Positions 8,056 to 17,200 of a stretch of DNA of 29,612 nt are shown piece by piece. Below the pieces are notes generated by a model. The model was not told the origin of the DNA. It saw only the letters and a program-made list of their open reading frames with translations, and ran no database searches. The stretch comes from Chara braunii. Taxonomy: Eukaryota > Streptophyta > Charophyceae > Charales > Characeae. The stretch covers positions 1,838,293 to 1,867,904 of the forward strand of contig BFEA01000060.1 of assembly GCA_003427395.1 (NCBI GenBank). Reading direction: 5' to 3'. How positions within the stretch are numbered: position 1 is the first letter of the stretch; each line of letters opens with the position of its first letter. A program made the position numbers and the translations under genes.

Positions 8056-8207
8056 TTTTTTTTTTTTCTTTTTTTTTTTTTTTTAACAACAACAGCCCGA
8101 ACACGTGCTAGAGGTGCTGATAGGAGCAGACACCGCTAGCACGCTCAGGAAGGCTCCATCTATTGGTGGGGAGCAACACCTGCTAAAAATCAGGTCCAGC
8201 GTCCCTA
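8056..8207 (-). mobile_element. Hairpin SINE copy B with poly(A) tail
   Basis: Read on the minus strand from 8207: TAGGGACGCTGGACC, then GCTCCCCACCAATAGATGG with GGAGC closing a 5-bp stem, then the hairpin GTGCTAG/CTAGCAC around CTGCTCCTATCA, then CTGTTGTTGTT and a poly(A) tail of about 29 bases (8056-8084 as T on the plus strand, with one interruption). This copy is closest to copy A. No clear target duplication was found. The right-hand flank of the tail contains a GATGGTGGCGATTC word that recurs near 10175. Confidence 0.75.
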
Positions 8208-8736
8208 CAAACATCCAGATTATAAACGTGCCACGTGTCTCTACCCTCGTTCTAAACAGTTAATATGATGGCAACACATGAGCACGCCCTTTCAACACAA
8301 TGAGCAGCATTGATTGCCCGCCTACCAAGGGGATTAACTGCCCATTGCTATGCAAAAACTTACTCGTATTCTGAAACCCCCGTCTCAAAGATAAGACGTG
8401 CAACACCACGAGGGGAGGGGGTAATCAGAGTAGGAGGATAGAAAACCAATTTTCGCGATCCCAAAATCAATTATCGCGATCCCACTTCCAAAGCAGTAAG
8501 CCACGTGGTCCACCCCACATACTGAGCACGAGTGATTTCCCCCTATAACGCCACTTGGATCGTTTATAACGCACCCTCAAGATGAGTATCCACGTGGCAG
8601 CGGGAATCACAAGGTATACGTCGCAGAGTCCAGATCAGCAGGCAGCAGCAGCTAAATTACGCCAAAAGAGCCACGTTGCCAGCCAAGCAAAGTTTCAATC
8701 AGTTATTATGAGTAATCCCGTCATCATCTCCAGTTT
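8208..8736. other. Gene-free stretch with short repeats
   Basis: No gene was found. A TCGCGATCCCA word occurs twice (about 8454 and 8474). Palindromic CCACGTG words occur at 8231, 8501 and 8590. These resemble G-box cores, but without a gene next to them no regulatory role can be claimed. Confidence 0.4.
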
Positions 8737-8832
8737 GTCTCTACCCAAGTGGGGGAGAAAAGTGTGAAACCCACCCTATCCCACTGTCTCTACCCAAGTG
8801 GAGGAGAAAAGCGTGAAGCCCATCCTATCCCA
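8737..8832. repeat. 48-bp tandem repeat, two copies
   Basis: GTCTCTACCCAAGTGG begins each copy (8737 and 8785), and the units end in CCTATCCCAC. The period is 48 bp. The second copy overlaps the 3' end of the minus-strand ORF below. Confidence 0.8.
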
Positions 8833-9950
8833 CCCCTACACGCCTCCATCCCACTTCCCACCTGCCCGCTAACGATCCCCCATCCATCTCGCCCCTGATC
8901 ATTCCCCACAAAAAACCAGCAGGGGGGCGAGATAAGAACCAAGCAAAACACACTCGTATGGCCAGGGAAATCNTCCGCAATTTTGTCNTGGTTGCTAATT
9001 NGATCATCACACTTGTTGGTGCTACTGGCGCAGAAGTTATTCGCGAAGTAATCGCCATCGTTTTCTTGGAGACGCCCCTGAAGCACGCCGCCAAACCCTC
9101 GCCCCTCCTCAAGGATCTGACAGCCGCCCAACATCGACACAGTCAATCGTGGCCAATCCATGATCTCTACGTGCAGGGGCAGTCCCTCTTCCCACCCCCG
9201 CACTGCACGACCCCGCGCGAACAACTCCCGTTGCAAAGCACAACCAGTGTTAACTGATGACGCCTCCCCTTTGGAAAGCGAAAATGTTGAAGTATGTATT
9301 GTTATTGGTGCACCAAATGATGATGTCGGTATTGGTGCTGACACTTGAGCGGCCACTGCTGAGGTGGGTATCGACACTTTATCCTTGTTAACCACAGATA
9401 TTGTGGTTGTGGTCAATACCAACGCCGCTGATGCTGGTGAGATTGATGTTGTTGATGATGTTGTCACTGATGCTGAAATTGATGTTGTTGATGACGTTGT
9501 CACTGATGCCGATGTTATCAAGTCTGTCCGCATCTCCATAGCTGGCAAACTACCCACGCTTCCCCGCGCCTGAAGATCAGCAAACGTGTCTTGAACCAGC
9601 TGCAGGATCTCTATGCAATCATAGAAAAGAGCCATCGCCCGCGTTCTGTCAGTCACATCCTGCTGTCGAAGCGAGATCAGATCATAAAGTTCGTCAGCCC
9701 ACCCGTCGTAGGTCTGCTCTCCCTCCAACAGAACATCGTATGGCAACTCTCCATCCGCTTGACACAACGCCGCGTACATCTCCTCTAGCTGCTGCTTGTA
9801 AGTTATCACAGTAGAGAGCGCGGACGCATCCTCCCCGCCCTGCAGGTCAAGAGGGATTCCCCGCAGGCCCTCATGAATCGAAGCCTCCATGCCCTCCCCC
9901 ATCATTGCGCACCANTATCGAAGCTGCCNCCACNAATCGCGAACATGCAA
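8790..9950 (-). CDS. Unrecognised 386-codon ORF
   Basis: This is a long minus-strand ORF containing several N bases (shown as X at both ends), with no family I recognise. The N-terminal third looks protein-like, with charged helical stretches such as YKQQLEEMYAALCQADGEL and LISLRQQDVTDRTRAMALF. The middle is a Ser/Thr/Val-rich low-complexity tract built on a 36-bp tandem repeat (SASVTTSSTTSI twice, about 9445-9517). The last third lacks obvious structure and runs through a 48-bp repeat, so the true coding end may be earlier. It could be a decayed retroelement gag or a single exon of an unknown gene. The start at 9950 is arbitrary because the upstream sequence is also open-ended and N-containing. 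Confidence 0.35.
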   Translation of the reverse strand: MHVRDXWXQLRXWCAMMGEGMEASIHEGLRGIPLDLQGGEDASALSTVITYKQQLEEMYAALCQADGELPYDVLLEGEQTYDGWADELYDLISLRQQDVTDRTRAMALFYDCIEILQLVQDTFADLQARGSVGSLPAMEMRTDLITSASVTTSSTTSISASVTTSSTTSISPASAALVLTTTTISVVNKDKVSIPTSAVAAQVSAPIPTSSFGAPITIHTSTFSLSKGEASSVNTGCALQRELFARGRAVRGWEEGLPLHVEIMDWPRLTVSMLGGCQILEEGRGFGGVLQGRLQENDGDYFANNFCASSTNKCDDXISNXDKIAXDFPGHTSVFCLVLISPPCWFFVGNDQGRDGWGIVSGQVGSGMEACRGGIGWASRFSPPLG

Positions 9951-10254
9951 GTCATTCCACGGCTGGCGCTACCCCTGTCCACGCGTCGCGGGACACCGGC
10001 GTCACCAACAGCATATGCCACGTGGCAAAACACCACACGCACGTGCCGGGCGCGCGTACAGGCCCGATGCCCGGCGAGACTCCCCGGAGCACTAGTCGAG
10101 CCGACAGCCCAGGCCTTGCCGGACTGGCAGTGACGGGGCGCTAGCGCTAGCGCAGCTCGATCCCATCCCTTCCTCGATGGTGGCGATTCTCATGGGATGC
10201 CACATCCATGCTTTATCGAGGGACTGTTGAGGTGAACTGTCTGCTGCTGTGCAG
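9951..10254. other. Left flank of the Harbinger-like element
   Basis: Contains GCCACGTGGCA at about 10017, a GCGCTAGCGCTAGCGC palindromic run near 10138-10153 (a related CGCTAGCGC recurs at about 11783), and a GATGGTGGCGATTC plus ATGCTTTATCGAGGGA block (10173-10223). Partial copies of the latter lie near 8028-8055 and 11662-11680. These suggest an older repeat interrupted by the following element. No gene was found. Confidence 0.4.
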
Positions 10255-10547
10255 TAAGGGGCTCGTTAGACACTCGTCGGGTGCTTAAATCCCCCGAGGA
10301 ATTCATCATTCCATTTATCCTCGGGGAAGAAATTGAAAAAAAAAAGTGAAAACATTTCCTTGGGGATTCCTCGGGCTACAGCCATTTCGACGCGTTCCGC
10401 AAGGGACCTCCCGAGGTCCCTCGGAGGGCATCCGAAAGAATCAGGGCGTCAACGGCAGCTCTCTCGACGACAATTTTCAAACTCAGCTGGTCCATTGCTG
10501 ATCCTCGCGGCCTGTCGACGGACATCTTCGGTCGGCAACGTTCGGCG

Positions 10548-11018
10548 TCATGGAATTGTCCGCCAACGGTCACCGTTGCCGGCCTGCCGGCCTCCGCAAC
10601 GTCTAGAAGGGGCTGTTTTGAGTCGGTGCCCTTGGCCCCGAGCGGGAAAGCACCCAACGGTCAGCAGATCCTCCCACGTCCCCCCTGTCCGTCGCTTCAT
10701 CCACCACCTGGACGTCGCTCTGGGAAAAGCTCCGCACCCCATAGTGTAGCACACCTGCAGCACGGCGTCGCAAATGGCAGCACTGTCGAAGCCCTCCACA
10801 TTCATGGACTGCACTGACATCGCAAATGCCAGCGTCTTCTTCCGCCATGTGCGAACCGCCGCTCTCATCCTCCCCTCGCTCCTCTCCATCTGACACCGGA
10901 AAAGGATGACGTTCACGGCCGCTGCCACCGCCGTCCTCTCCGCCGTGCTCAGTATGTCACGGCCCGGCTCCCCGTTCATGTCCATTGCTGATACTGCTTC
11001 TGTCGACATAGACGTCAT
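10548..11018 (-). pseudogene. Possible Harbinger transposase remnant
   Basis: A 156-codon minus-strand ORF lies inside the TAA-flanked element. Residues about 105-118 read RWWMKRRTGGTWEDL. This recalls the RRxW...L stretch that precedes the nuclease domain in PIF/Harbinger transposases. The upstream residues are Ala/Arg/Met-rich and moderately helical. No DDE catalytic residues are present before the stop, and the sequence beyond continues only in other frames, so the product would be non-functional. The element context supports the call; the motif alone is weak. Confidence 0.4.
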
Positions 11019-11436
11019 GAACTATACAACACTCCACCAGCGCCGGGGCACAGTACAGCGATGGCGCGAGTGACGACCGGAGTACACGGCGTAGACGTCG
11101 ATGACGAAGGTGCGCCTGCGAAGACGACAACGATGGCGATCGTGTGACGGCGTGTCTGCTGCTTTGGATGTCTACATGTACGTTCGCCGTGCCCACCAAC
11201 ACGCAGCTTCCACCCCGTACCCAAACGCTTCCACCAAGGAACGTTGCTGCCGTCAGCTGTGAGGGACGTCCACGGCGCGCCGTCACTCGCATGCCCAAAT
11301 TCGAATTTCAAAATTCGAATTTGGGACTGCGCACCTTTTCCAATGCCGTCATTTTTTTGAAGGCTGCCGACTTTCGATTTTGCAATGCCCACCCGAACTG
11401 GACGAACGACGTCGGCACGGACACAGCTCGCTGGAC

Positions 11437-11463
11437 CCCCCCCCCCCCCCCCCCCCCCCCCCC
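11437..11463. repeat. Poly(C) tract
   Basis: About 26 consecutive C lie inside the Harbinger-like element, giving artificial poly-Pro and poly-Gly ORFs. The length is likely unstable and assembly-sensitive. Confidence 0.95.
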
Positions 11464-11629
11464 GTCCAATTGTCGATATATGAAACTGGCCACGGGAGCC
11501 CCCGAGGAATAGTCCTTGGGGGACCATTCCGAGGATGAGTGGAACAACGGCGGGAATTTCCTCGAGCGACAAAAAGAAAATTTCCTCGGGCCCCGAGGAC
11601 GGCCCGAGGAGTGTCTAACGAGCCCCTAA

Positions 11630-12441
11630 TACTATGTTGTCCAGCTGCCTATGCCAGGTCCATGCTTTATGGAGGGACTGTGTTCGTGATCCTGTACGTT
11701 GGTGACCCTGTTATCCTTCTGTTGTCAGCACTCTATTCGAGAGAAGTTGGCTTCAAATGTATCAGCGCTAGACTGAAGACACGCGCTAGCGCTTTGCGAC
11801 CCGCGGTCGGCTAGGCCCGCCCGCCAGGACCCGCGTGAGCCAGGTGGCTATGGCTGTTGCTAAGAAGTGCCATCGCCGCGTGGCTTGGGCACAACGTGCC
11901 CCACGGTTGCATAGCCTTCGAAGTGGATATTCCACGCTTGGGGTACGGAGTGCACTGTCGCCAGCGTAATTGCCGAAGACGAGAAGAGACCAAAGGACGA
12001 AGAGAAGAAGCCAGAGAAGATTATGAAGAAGGAGACAACAAAAGATTTTCAAGGAGGAGACAACAGTGACTAAGAAGGGGCTTGATCACCACCGGGGGAC
12101 TGTGGTCAGGGAGACACGACGGCGGAGAGGGGGTGCAAACCGGAATCGCGTAGAGGTGTGGAACATCGAGTGGTGGGTGCGCCACGGATGTGGCATACGA
12201 GGGTTAGAAAGACACTGCGACGTTGAAAGAGAGCACACAAGAAACGCTTGGAGGAGTGGAGCAGAGGAGTGGAGTCTGCGTCGCGGAGGTCGGCACGAGG
12301 AGCATAGCGGGACCCCGCTCAAGAGAGAACTGGCAGCGCGAGTGGAAGCCATCGAGTTGTGGGTGAAATGCTCTTGGAGTGCGCAGCCCTCTCCTTTCCG
12401 CCCTCTCCCAACCTCTGCCTGCCCGGCCCCTCTCACACCAC
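11630..12441. other. Right flank and unassigned GC-rich stretch
   Basis: After the element, ATGCTTTATGGAGGGACTGT (11661-11680) echoes a left-flank sequence. A 153-codon plus-strand ORF (12066-12527) and an antisense 157-codon ORF overlap here. Both are Arg/Glu- or Pro/Ser-rich, have no recognisable domain, and the first runs into the GATCCGATCC repeats, so neither is annotated as a gene. Confidence 0.4.
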
Positions 12442-12606
12442 TAACCGATCCGATCCTCGTTTGTTTGCGCTCCCACGCCAATAACCGATCCGATCCATGT
12501 TTGCTTTCCCCACCCCTGCCTGCCTGACCACTCCCACGCCATTGACCGATCCGATCCACGGTGGCTTGTGCTCCTACGCTTATAATTGATCCGATCCATG
12601 TTTGCG
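12442..12606. repeat. Short interspersed tandem repeat (GATCCGATCC)
   Basis: ACCGATCCGATCC or a variant occurs at about 12444, 12484, 12545 and 12585. The spacings are 40, 61 and 40 bp, each copy followed by a T/G-rich stretch and CTCCCACGCC-like words. It is a decayed minisatellite. Confidence 0.7.
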
Positions 12607-12772
12607 AGTGCCAAGGAGTGTGTAGGAGTGGTGAGTAACGGCAACGCTAGTGGTGGGACATATGTTACACTCTCCCCGCTCTTCGATTGATTATCCTCCA
12701 AACGACACAAGAGGAAAGTCTCGCATGAGTTGAATACTTTAAACCCGCTCGCTTATACTCCACGCGAGAGGT

Positions 12773-13416
12773 GAACTCTTTTATAGATTAATAAAACAAT
12801 GTGTCGATCGATCGCCTGATCGCTTGACCGCCTACCCGCACATCATCCTGTGTCACGGACGTCTGACTCTCATTTAGGGCTGTATGCTTTCGATGTAATC
12901 TATGGTTGAAAGCCGGCCGACTGTTCATACGACTGGGCTTGGATCATCAACATAAAGGTTGAAGAAATCGTGACTTGTTTGCCAACCCAAGATCAGGCTT
13001 TCGTACAGGGTTGCAGGCTCCTATTGTATCCCGGGATTGATTGATCTGCGAGTGTTTCTACAACCGACCCTCAGTTGTGCATAACGGTCGTGATGAACTC
13101 TTTTATAGATTAATAAAACAATGTGTCGATCGATCGCCTGATCGCTTGACCGCCTACTCGCACATCATCTCGTGTCATGGGCGTCTGAATCTCATTTAGG
13201 GTTGCATGCTTTCGATGTAATCTAAGGTTGAAAGCCGGCCGACTGTTTATACGACTGGGCTTGGATCATCAACATAAAGGTTGAAGAAATCGTGACTTGT
13301 TTGCCAACCCAAGATCAGGCTCTCGAACAGGGTTGCAGGCTCCTATTGTATCCCGGGATTGATTGACCTGCGAATGTTTTTACAACCGACCCTCAGTTGT
13401 GCATAACGATCGTGAT
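12773..13416. repeat. 322-bp tandem duplication
   Basis: Units 12773-13094 and 13095-13416 start with GAACTCTTTTATAGATTAAT and are almost identical with scattered substitutions. They contain GTCGATCGATCGCCTGATCG and GGATCATCAACATAAAGG. A further fragment (AATCATCAACATAAAGGATT, about 13494) lies downstream. There is no internal domain between the copies and no TG...CA ends, so they are not LTRs of an element. They lie just upstream of the LINE and could be an older satellite or 5' monomers of a repeat. Confidence 0.85.
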
Positions 13417-14294
13417 ACATGCCTGGACTCAACACAAACACCCCTCGCCGATCAAACGTGCGCTTAACGACAGTTGTTCCAACCGGCCTTGAATCATCAA
13501 CATAAAGGATTGGATAATGTGTATGCTGATTGTTTTATGACTGCGCGACAATCGTCAACAACGATCCTGATACAGGTGTAACGAGGACTGTATACAAATA
13601 TTTCCCGTACAGCATTCGTGTGTTACGACCCGCGCACCATATCACAATTGCGCATACTCCTGCTTGTACGCAATAAGGACAACCAAAAGGGCCGCCAGAT
13701 GGTACAGCCCTCCCTCCCTCAGGGGGGGATGACTGCCCTCCATCTACGAAACAACGAGATGACTCGGGCCACTACTGATGCGCAAACCGATCGTGTGTCG
13801 AGGGGAGGGAAGGACGAGCGGAGGGTGACAGGGGAGCCTACCCAAAACCCGGGAAGGGCTATTGACCCGGCCTGCTTCGACCGAGGATGTGCCAAGGGGT
13901 GTTATGGAGGGTATGTCAGGAAAAAGGAAAACCACTCGTACCCCTGGACAAGCTCTGAACACGGTCCAGGCGCCCCCCCTGACGAAGTGTGTGCAGGGGT
14001 CCATACACGGGATAGCTGCTCAGGCGCCCCCTCTGACGACGCACGAACAGGGCTCCTCACACGGGACGACGCACAAAAGACCGGAAGCACAGATACGGCA
14101 AGACATGGTGACTGAAGAAAAAAAATGCCGTCACAGAAGGGGGCACGTGGAAGGACAAGCTTGTCAATCAGGGCGCCCCTCGCCAGGAAGCGATACCCGG
14201 CCCCAGTATATCTAAGAACCCTTCCCCTCAGTTGCTCAGAGCTCTGTCGGCACCAGCAAGAGCTGATGCGATCAGCTCTTCCTCTCTTGACTCG
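13417..14294 (+). other. Presumed 5' region of the LINE
   Basis: There is no clear 5' boundary. A 54-bp direct repeat (CAGGCGCCCC start) lies at 13967-14020 and 14021-14074. Two overlapping ORFs (13618-14115 and 13862-14215) are Thr/Gly/Gln-rich without domains. The stretch ends at the first good ATG of ORF1 (14295). I treat it as the likely 5' untranslated region of the LINE, by position only. Confidence 0.35.
13967..14074. repeat. 54-bp tandem repeat
   Basis: Two copies start with CAGGCGCCCC and TCTGACGA or CCTGACGA, each ending near ACACGGGA. The period is exactly 54 bp (18 codons), so any reading frame would carry it as a repeated peptide. Confidence 0.75.
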
Positions 14295-17200
14295 ATGGCC
14301 CCACTGAAGAGTCACCTCATACAGCAATTGCACATTGAGCCAGAGAGGAAATTTCAAGTCAGAGATGGTTTCATCTACCCCCACTCGATATTCCCTGCAC
14401 AGGCAAAAGCAGCTAGGGATGCTATCTACTCCCACAAAGCAGTGCACTTTCCATTTCAGTCCGCCCAATCGGAGATACCGATCAACGACAAGCTCAAATG
14501 GATTGCTGATGTACTGGGTAAAGTCATATCGGACCGCCAGTTGGAGCATGACCATTTCCTTATAGAGGTAGATAACCCGGAATGTATTACTGTTGTCGCC
14601 CTCTACCCTACGGACAAGCATCTCATTTTGAGAAACAGAGGTTTGCGGTTCAGGGGATACCCTGTGCAGTTGTCAGCATGGTCTCCGATCAACCCACAAT
14701 CGACGGACGAGAGGAGACAATACCTCATGTCCTCCAACTTTTGAGTGGAATTCGGATTTGCCCCGCTCACTGTACAGGGAGCGATACTGACAGACTTGGA
14801 AAACATAGCCCCGGTTAAAGGATATATCACAGAGTTGCCTCAATTTCTGGAAAAAAAAGACGATTCGCTCCTTGTAGCAGTGGAATGGAATGGGATCCGT
14901 AATACCCCTTCCCCCTCAATGACGAATGGCGCTATTCTCACGGAGGTAAGGAATACTCTGTACCCGTCAGCCATACCCAGGATCCTTGGTGCTATGCCTG
15001 CAAGCACAGTGGACACCTCAATACTGATGAGACATGCCCAAAGAATAGAGGCAAGACCAAAATCAAAGGGCTTGTAGTCCCCCACCCCGATGATGAGGAA
15101 TGGTGGTATCATGAAGAGAGGGAGCTGGAAGGTTGGGTGTTTAGGGCGTATGCAGACGGTACCCCGGGGATATGGTTGTGACAGGGCACTGACAAGCCAT
15201 GGGCTTTCCCCTCCGGGGCCAGGGTGCAGATAGACAACGACACCAAATTTAAAGGGAGGCAAGAGCCACACCCAGAAGTGCACCCTGCCCCTGCACATCG
15301 CCCTAATCAACCCCGACCCCGACANAAATACCAGCCCAAAGCNAAGGGCACTCTGGAACCTGGTTCTGAAATCCGAGATGGGAACCGGGGCAACACAGTT
15401 GTGCATTCCACGCTCCTTAAGACTACGAAGGGCGCCAACGGCCGGCCAGCAGATGGTCAGGTCTCACATAAAAGTGAAGAACCGAAACCGCCCCCCCCCT
15501 CCGATACCACGCTGGACTCAGGCCAGAGCAAGGTTCATGCGCCGGACCAGAAACAACGAAGGCAGGATCCCTCCCCTTCACCGCAGCCCATGGCGAACTC
15601 GGACTGCACAAACGTTAAGACACAGGCTCGAAGGGAGATTCGCTCAGACCACAATGGTCTTAAACATGGTGGACAAAATCCTGTACCCTCCCCAGTGGCC
15701 GCATTGGATAAACAGGGTGGACAACATCCCACTCCTTCCCCACAGTCTGAGGTGGATGTGGATCCCCTCAACAGTGAGAGCCCGCACCAGGAACAGGGTG
15801 TGCAGGACAGCACTGTTGTGCATCCCACGCCCCTGAAGACCACAGAGGGTGACAACAGCCGGCCACCAAATGGCCAGGTCTCCGAGGGAGAGAAAAATAA
15901 TTGTCTGCCCACCTGCCACAAAGGTCTGGGAGCTCAAGGCCAGCGGGATCCACTCCGTTATACCACGCTGGACTCGGGCCACAGCAAGGTTCATGCGCCG
16001 GACCGGAAGCAGCGAGGGCAGGGTCCCTCCCGTTTACCGCAGCCCATGGCGAACTCGGACTGCGCAAACGTTAAGACGCAGGCTCGAGGGGTGATTCGCT
16101 CAGACCACAATGGTCTTAAGGCCCTGAGCCCTCACCAGCTAGCGCGACTTCCCTCGACGACACCAGAACACAGGGATGAGACTCAGAACCACACACAGAG
16201 AGGACAAGATCCTATACCCTCCCCGGAGCCCACATTGGACAAACAGGGAGGACAGGATCCCACTCCCTCCCCAGTGGATGGGTCCTGGAACCACAAACAA
16301 GGTGGGCAAGATGCTGTGCCCTCCCCAGAGGCCGCATTGGACAAACAGGGCGGACAGGATCCTACTCCTTCCCCAGAGCCTGTGTTGGATGTGGACCCCC
16401 TCAATAGTGAGATCCCGAACCAGGAACAGGGTGAGCAGGAACGACACCGCCCAGTACTGAACCAGAAACAGAGAGAACAGGAACAACACCACCCACAGCT
16501 GAACAGTCATGGGATGATTTCCTGCATGGACTCCGAAGGGCCAGCAGGGGAGGGCCAGGCGTTGATCCTTGCGCAAGAAACGTCTGAAGCGCAACATAAT
16601 AGAGGAAAGCTAAAACCCCGGTCACCACAACAAATGTGGCTCAAAGCCAATTCATTTCTTAACAAAATAAAAGGTGCAGCTTTCCCTCTCCATCGGGGCA
16701 CCGACAAGGAGAATGACAAACATCCTGCCCTACAGCCACCAACATCCACCACTGGCAGCCCGTTGTATAAACCCTGCCACACAGATGGTGAGGTGGACCG
16801 GGATTTGGACGCAACTGGGCAATCTGCAGCAGACAAGTCAAGAATGGCACCTCACGTGAGAGAGGTAGTCTCTCTGATTACAGGGGAAAAAAAGTTCCTC
16901 CCAATCAAACAAAGAAGCATTGCCACTCCCAAACCTGCCCCCGGACCTGCCCCCCGACAATCGATCATACCTGCGATAGAGGAACGACACTCTCTGGAAT
17001 GTACCCGACTTAAGGGTCAGGTCGAGCCAACTGCTCTCCTGCAACAGCACCGGTCAACAGACCGATTGGAACAGCAGCAACCGATGACCCAACCGTCACA
17101 ATTGCAACTGGAACCAGTGAAGCTACACGCTGCTGCAACTGCTCTCCCGCAACCGTACCATGTCGAAGATGGATTGGGACAACAACCGCGAACCCTCCTG

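Larger units (their letters stand above)
10258..11626. mobile_element. PIF/Harbinger-like element, TAA target duplication
   Basis: The terminal inverted repeat GGGGCTCGTTAGACACTC extends for about 24 bp with one mismatch at the two ends. TAA is duplicated outside (10255-10257 and 11627-11629). TWA targets and a GGG-starting terminus are typical of PIF/Harbinger. Subterminal CCCGAGGAA/TTCCTCGGG words recur in both orientations near both ends (for example around 10300, 10375 and 11500-11610) and may be transposase binding sites. The 1369-bp length and the broken internal ORF indicate a non-autonomous derivative. Confidence 0.8.

Noticed and set aside
8231-10027. CCACGTG words as G-box promoter elements
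   Set aside because: Four occurrences without any supported gene start nearby; likely part of repeated sequence.
12066-12559. Overlapping ORFs of 153 and 157 codons on opposite strands
   Set aside because: Composition-driven, no recognisable domain, and they enter the GATCCGATCC repeat.
12773-13416. The 322-bp repeats as a pair of LTRs
   Set aside because: The copies are directly adjacent with no internal region, and lack TG...CA ends, a primer-binding site and a polypurine tract.
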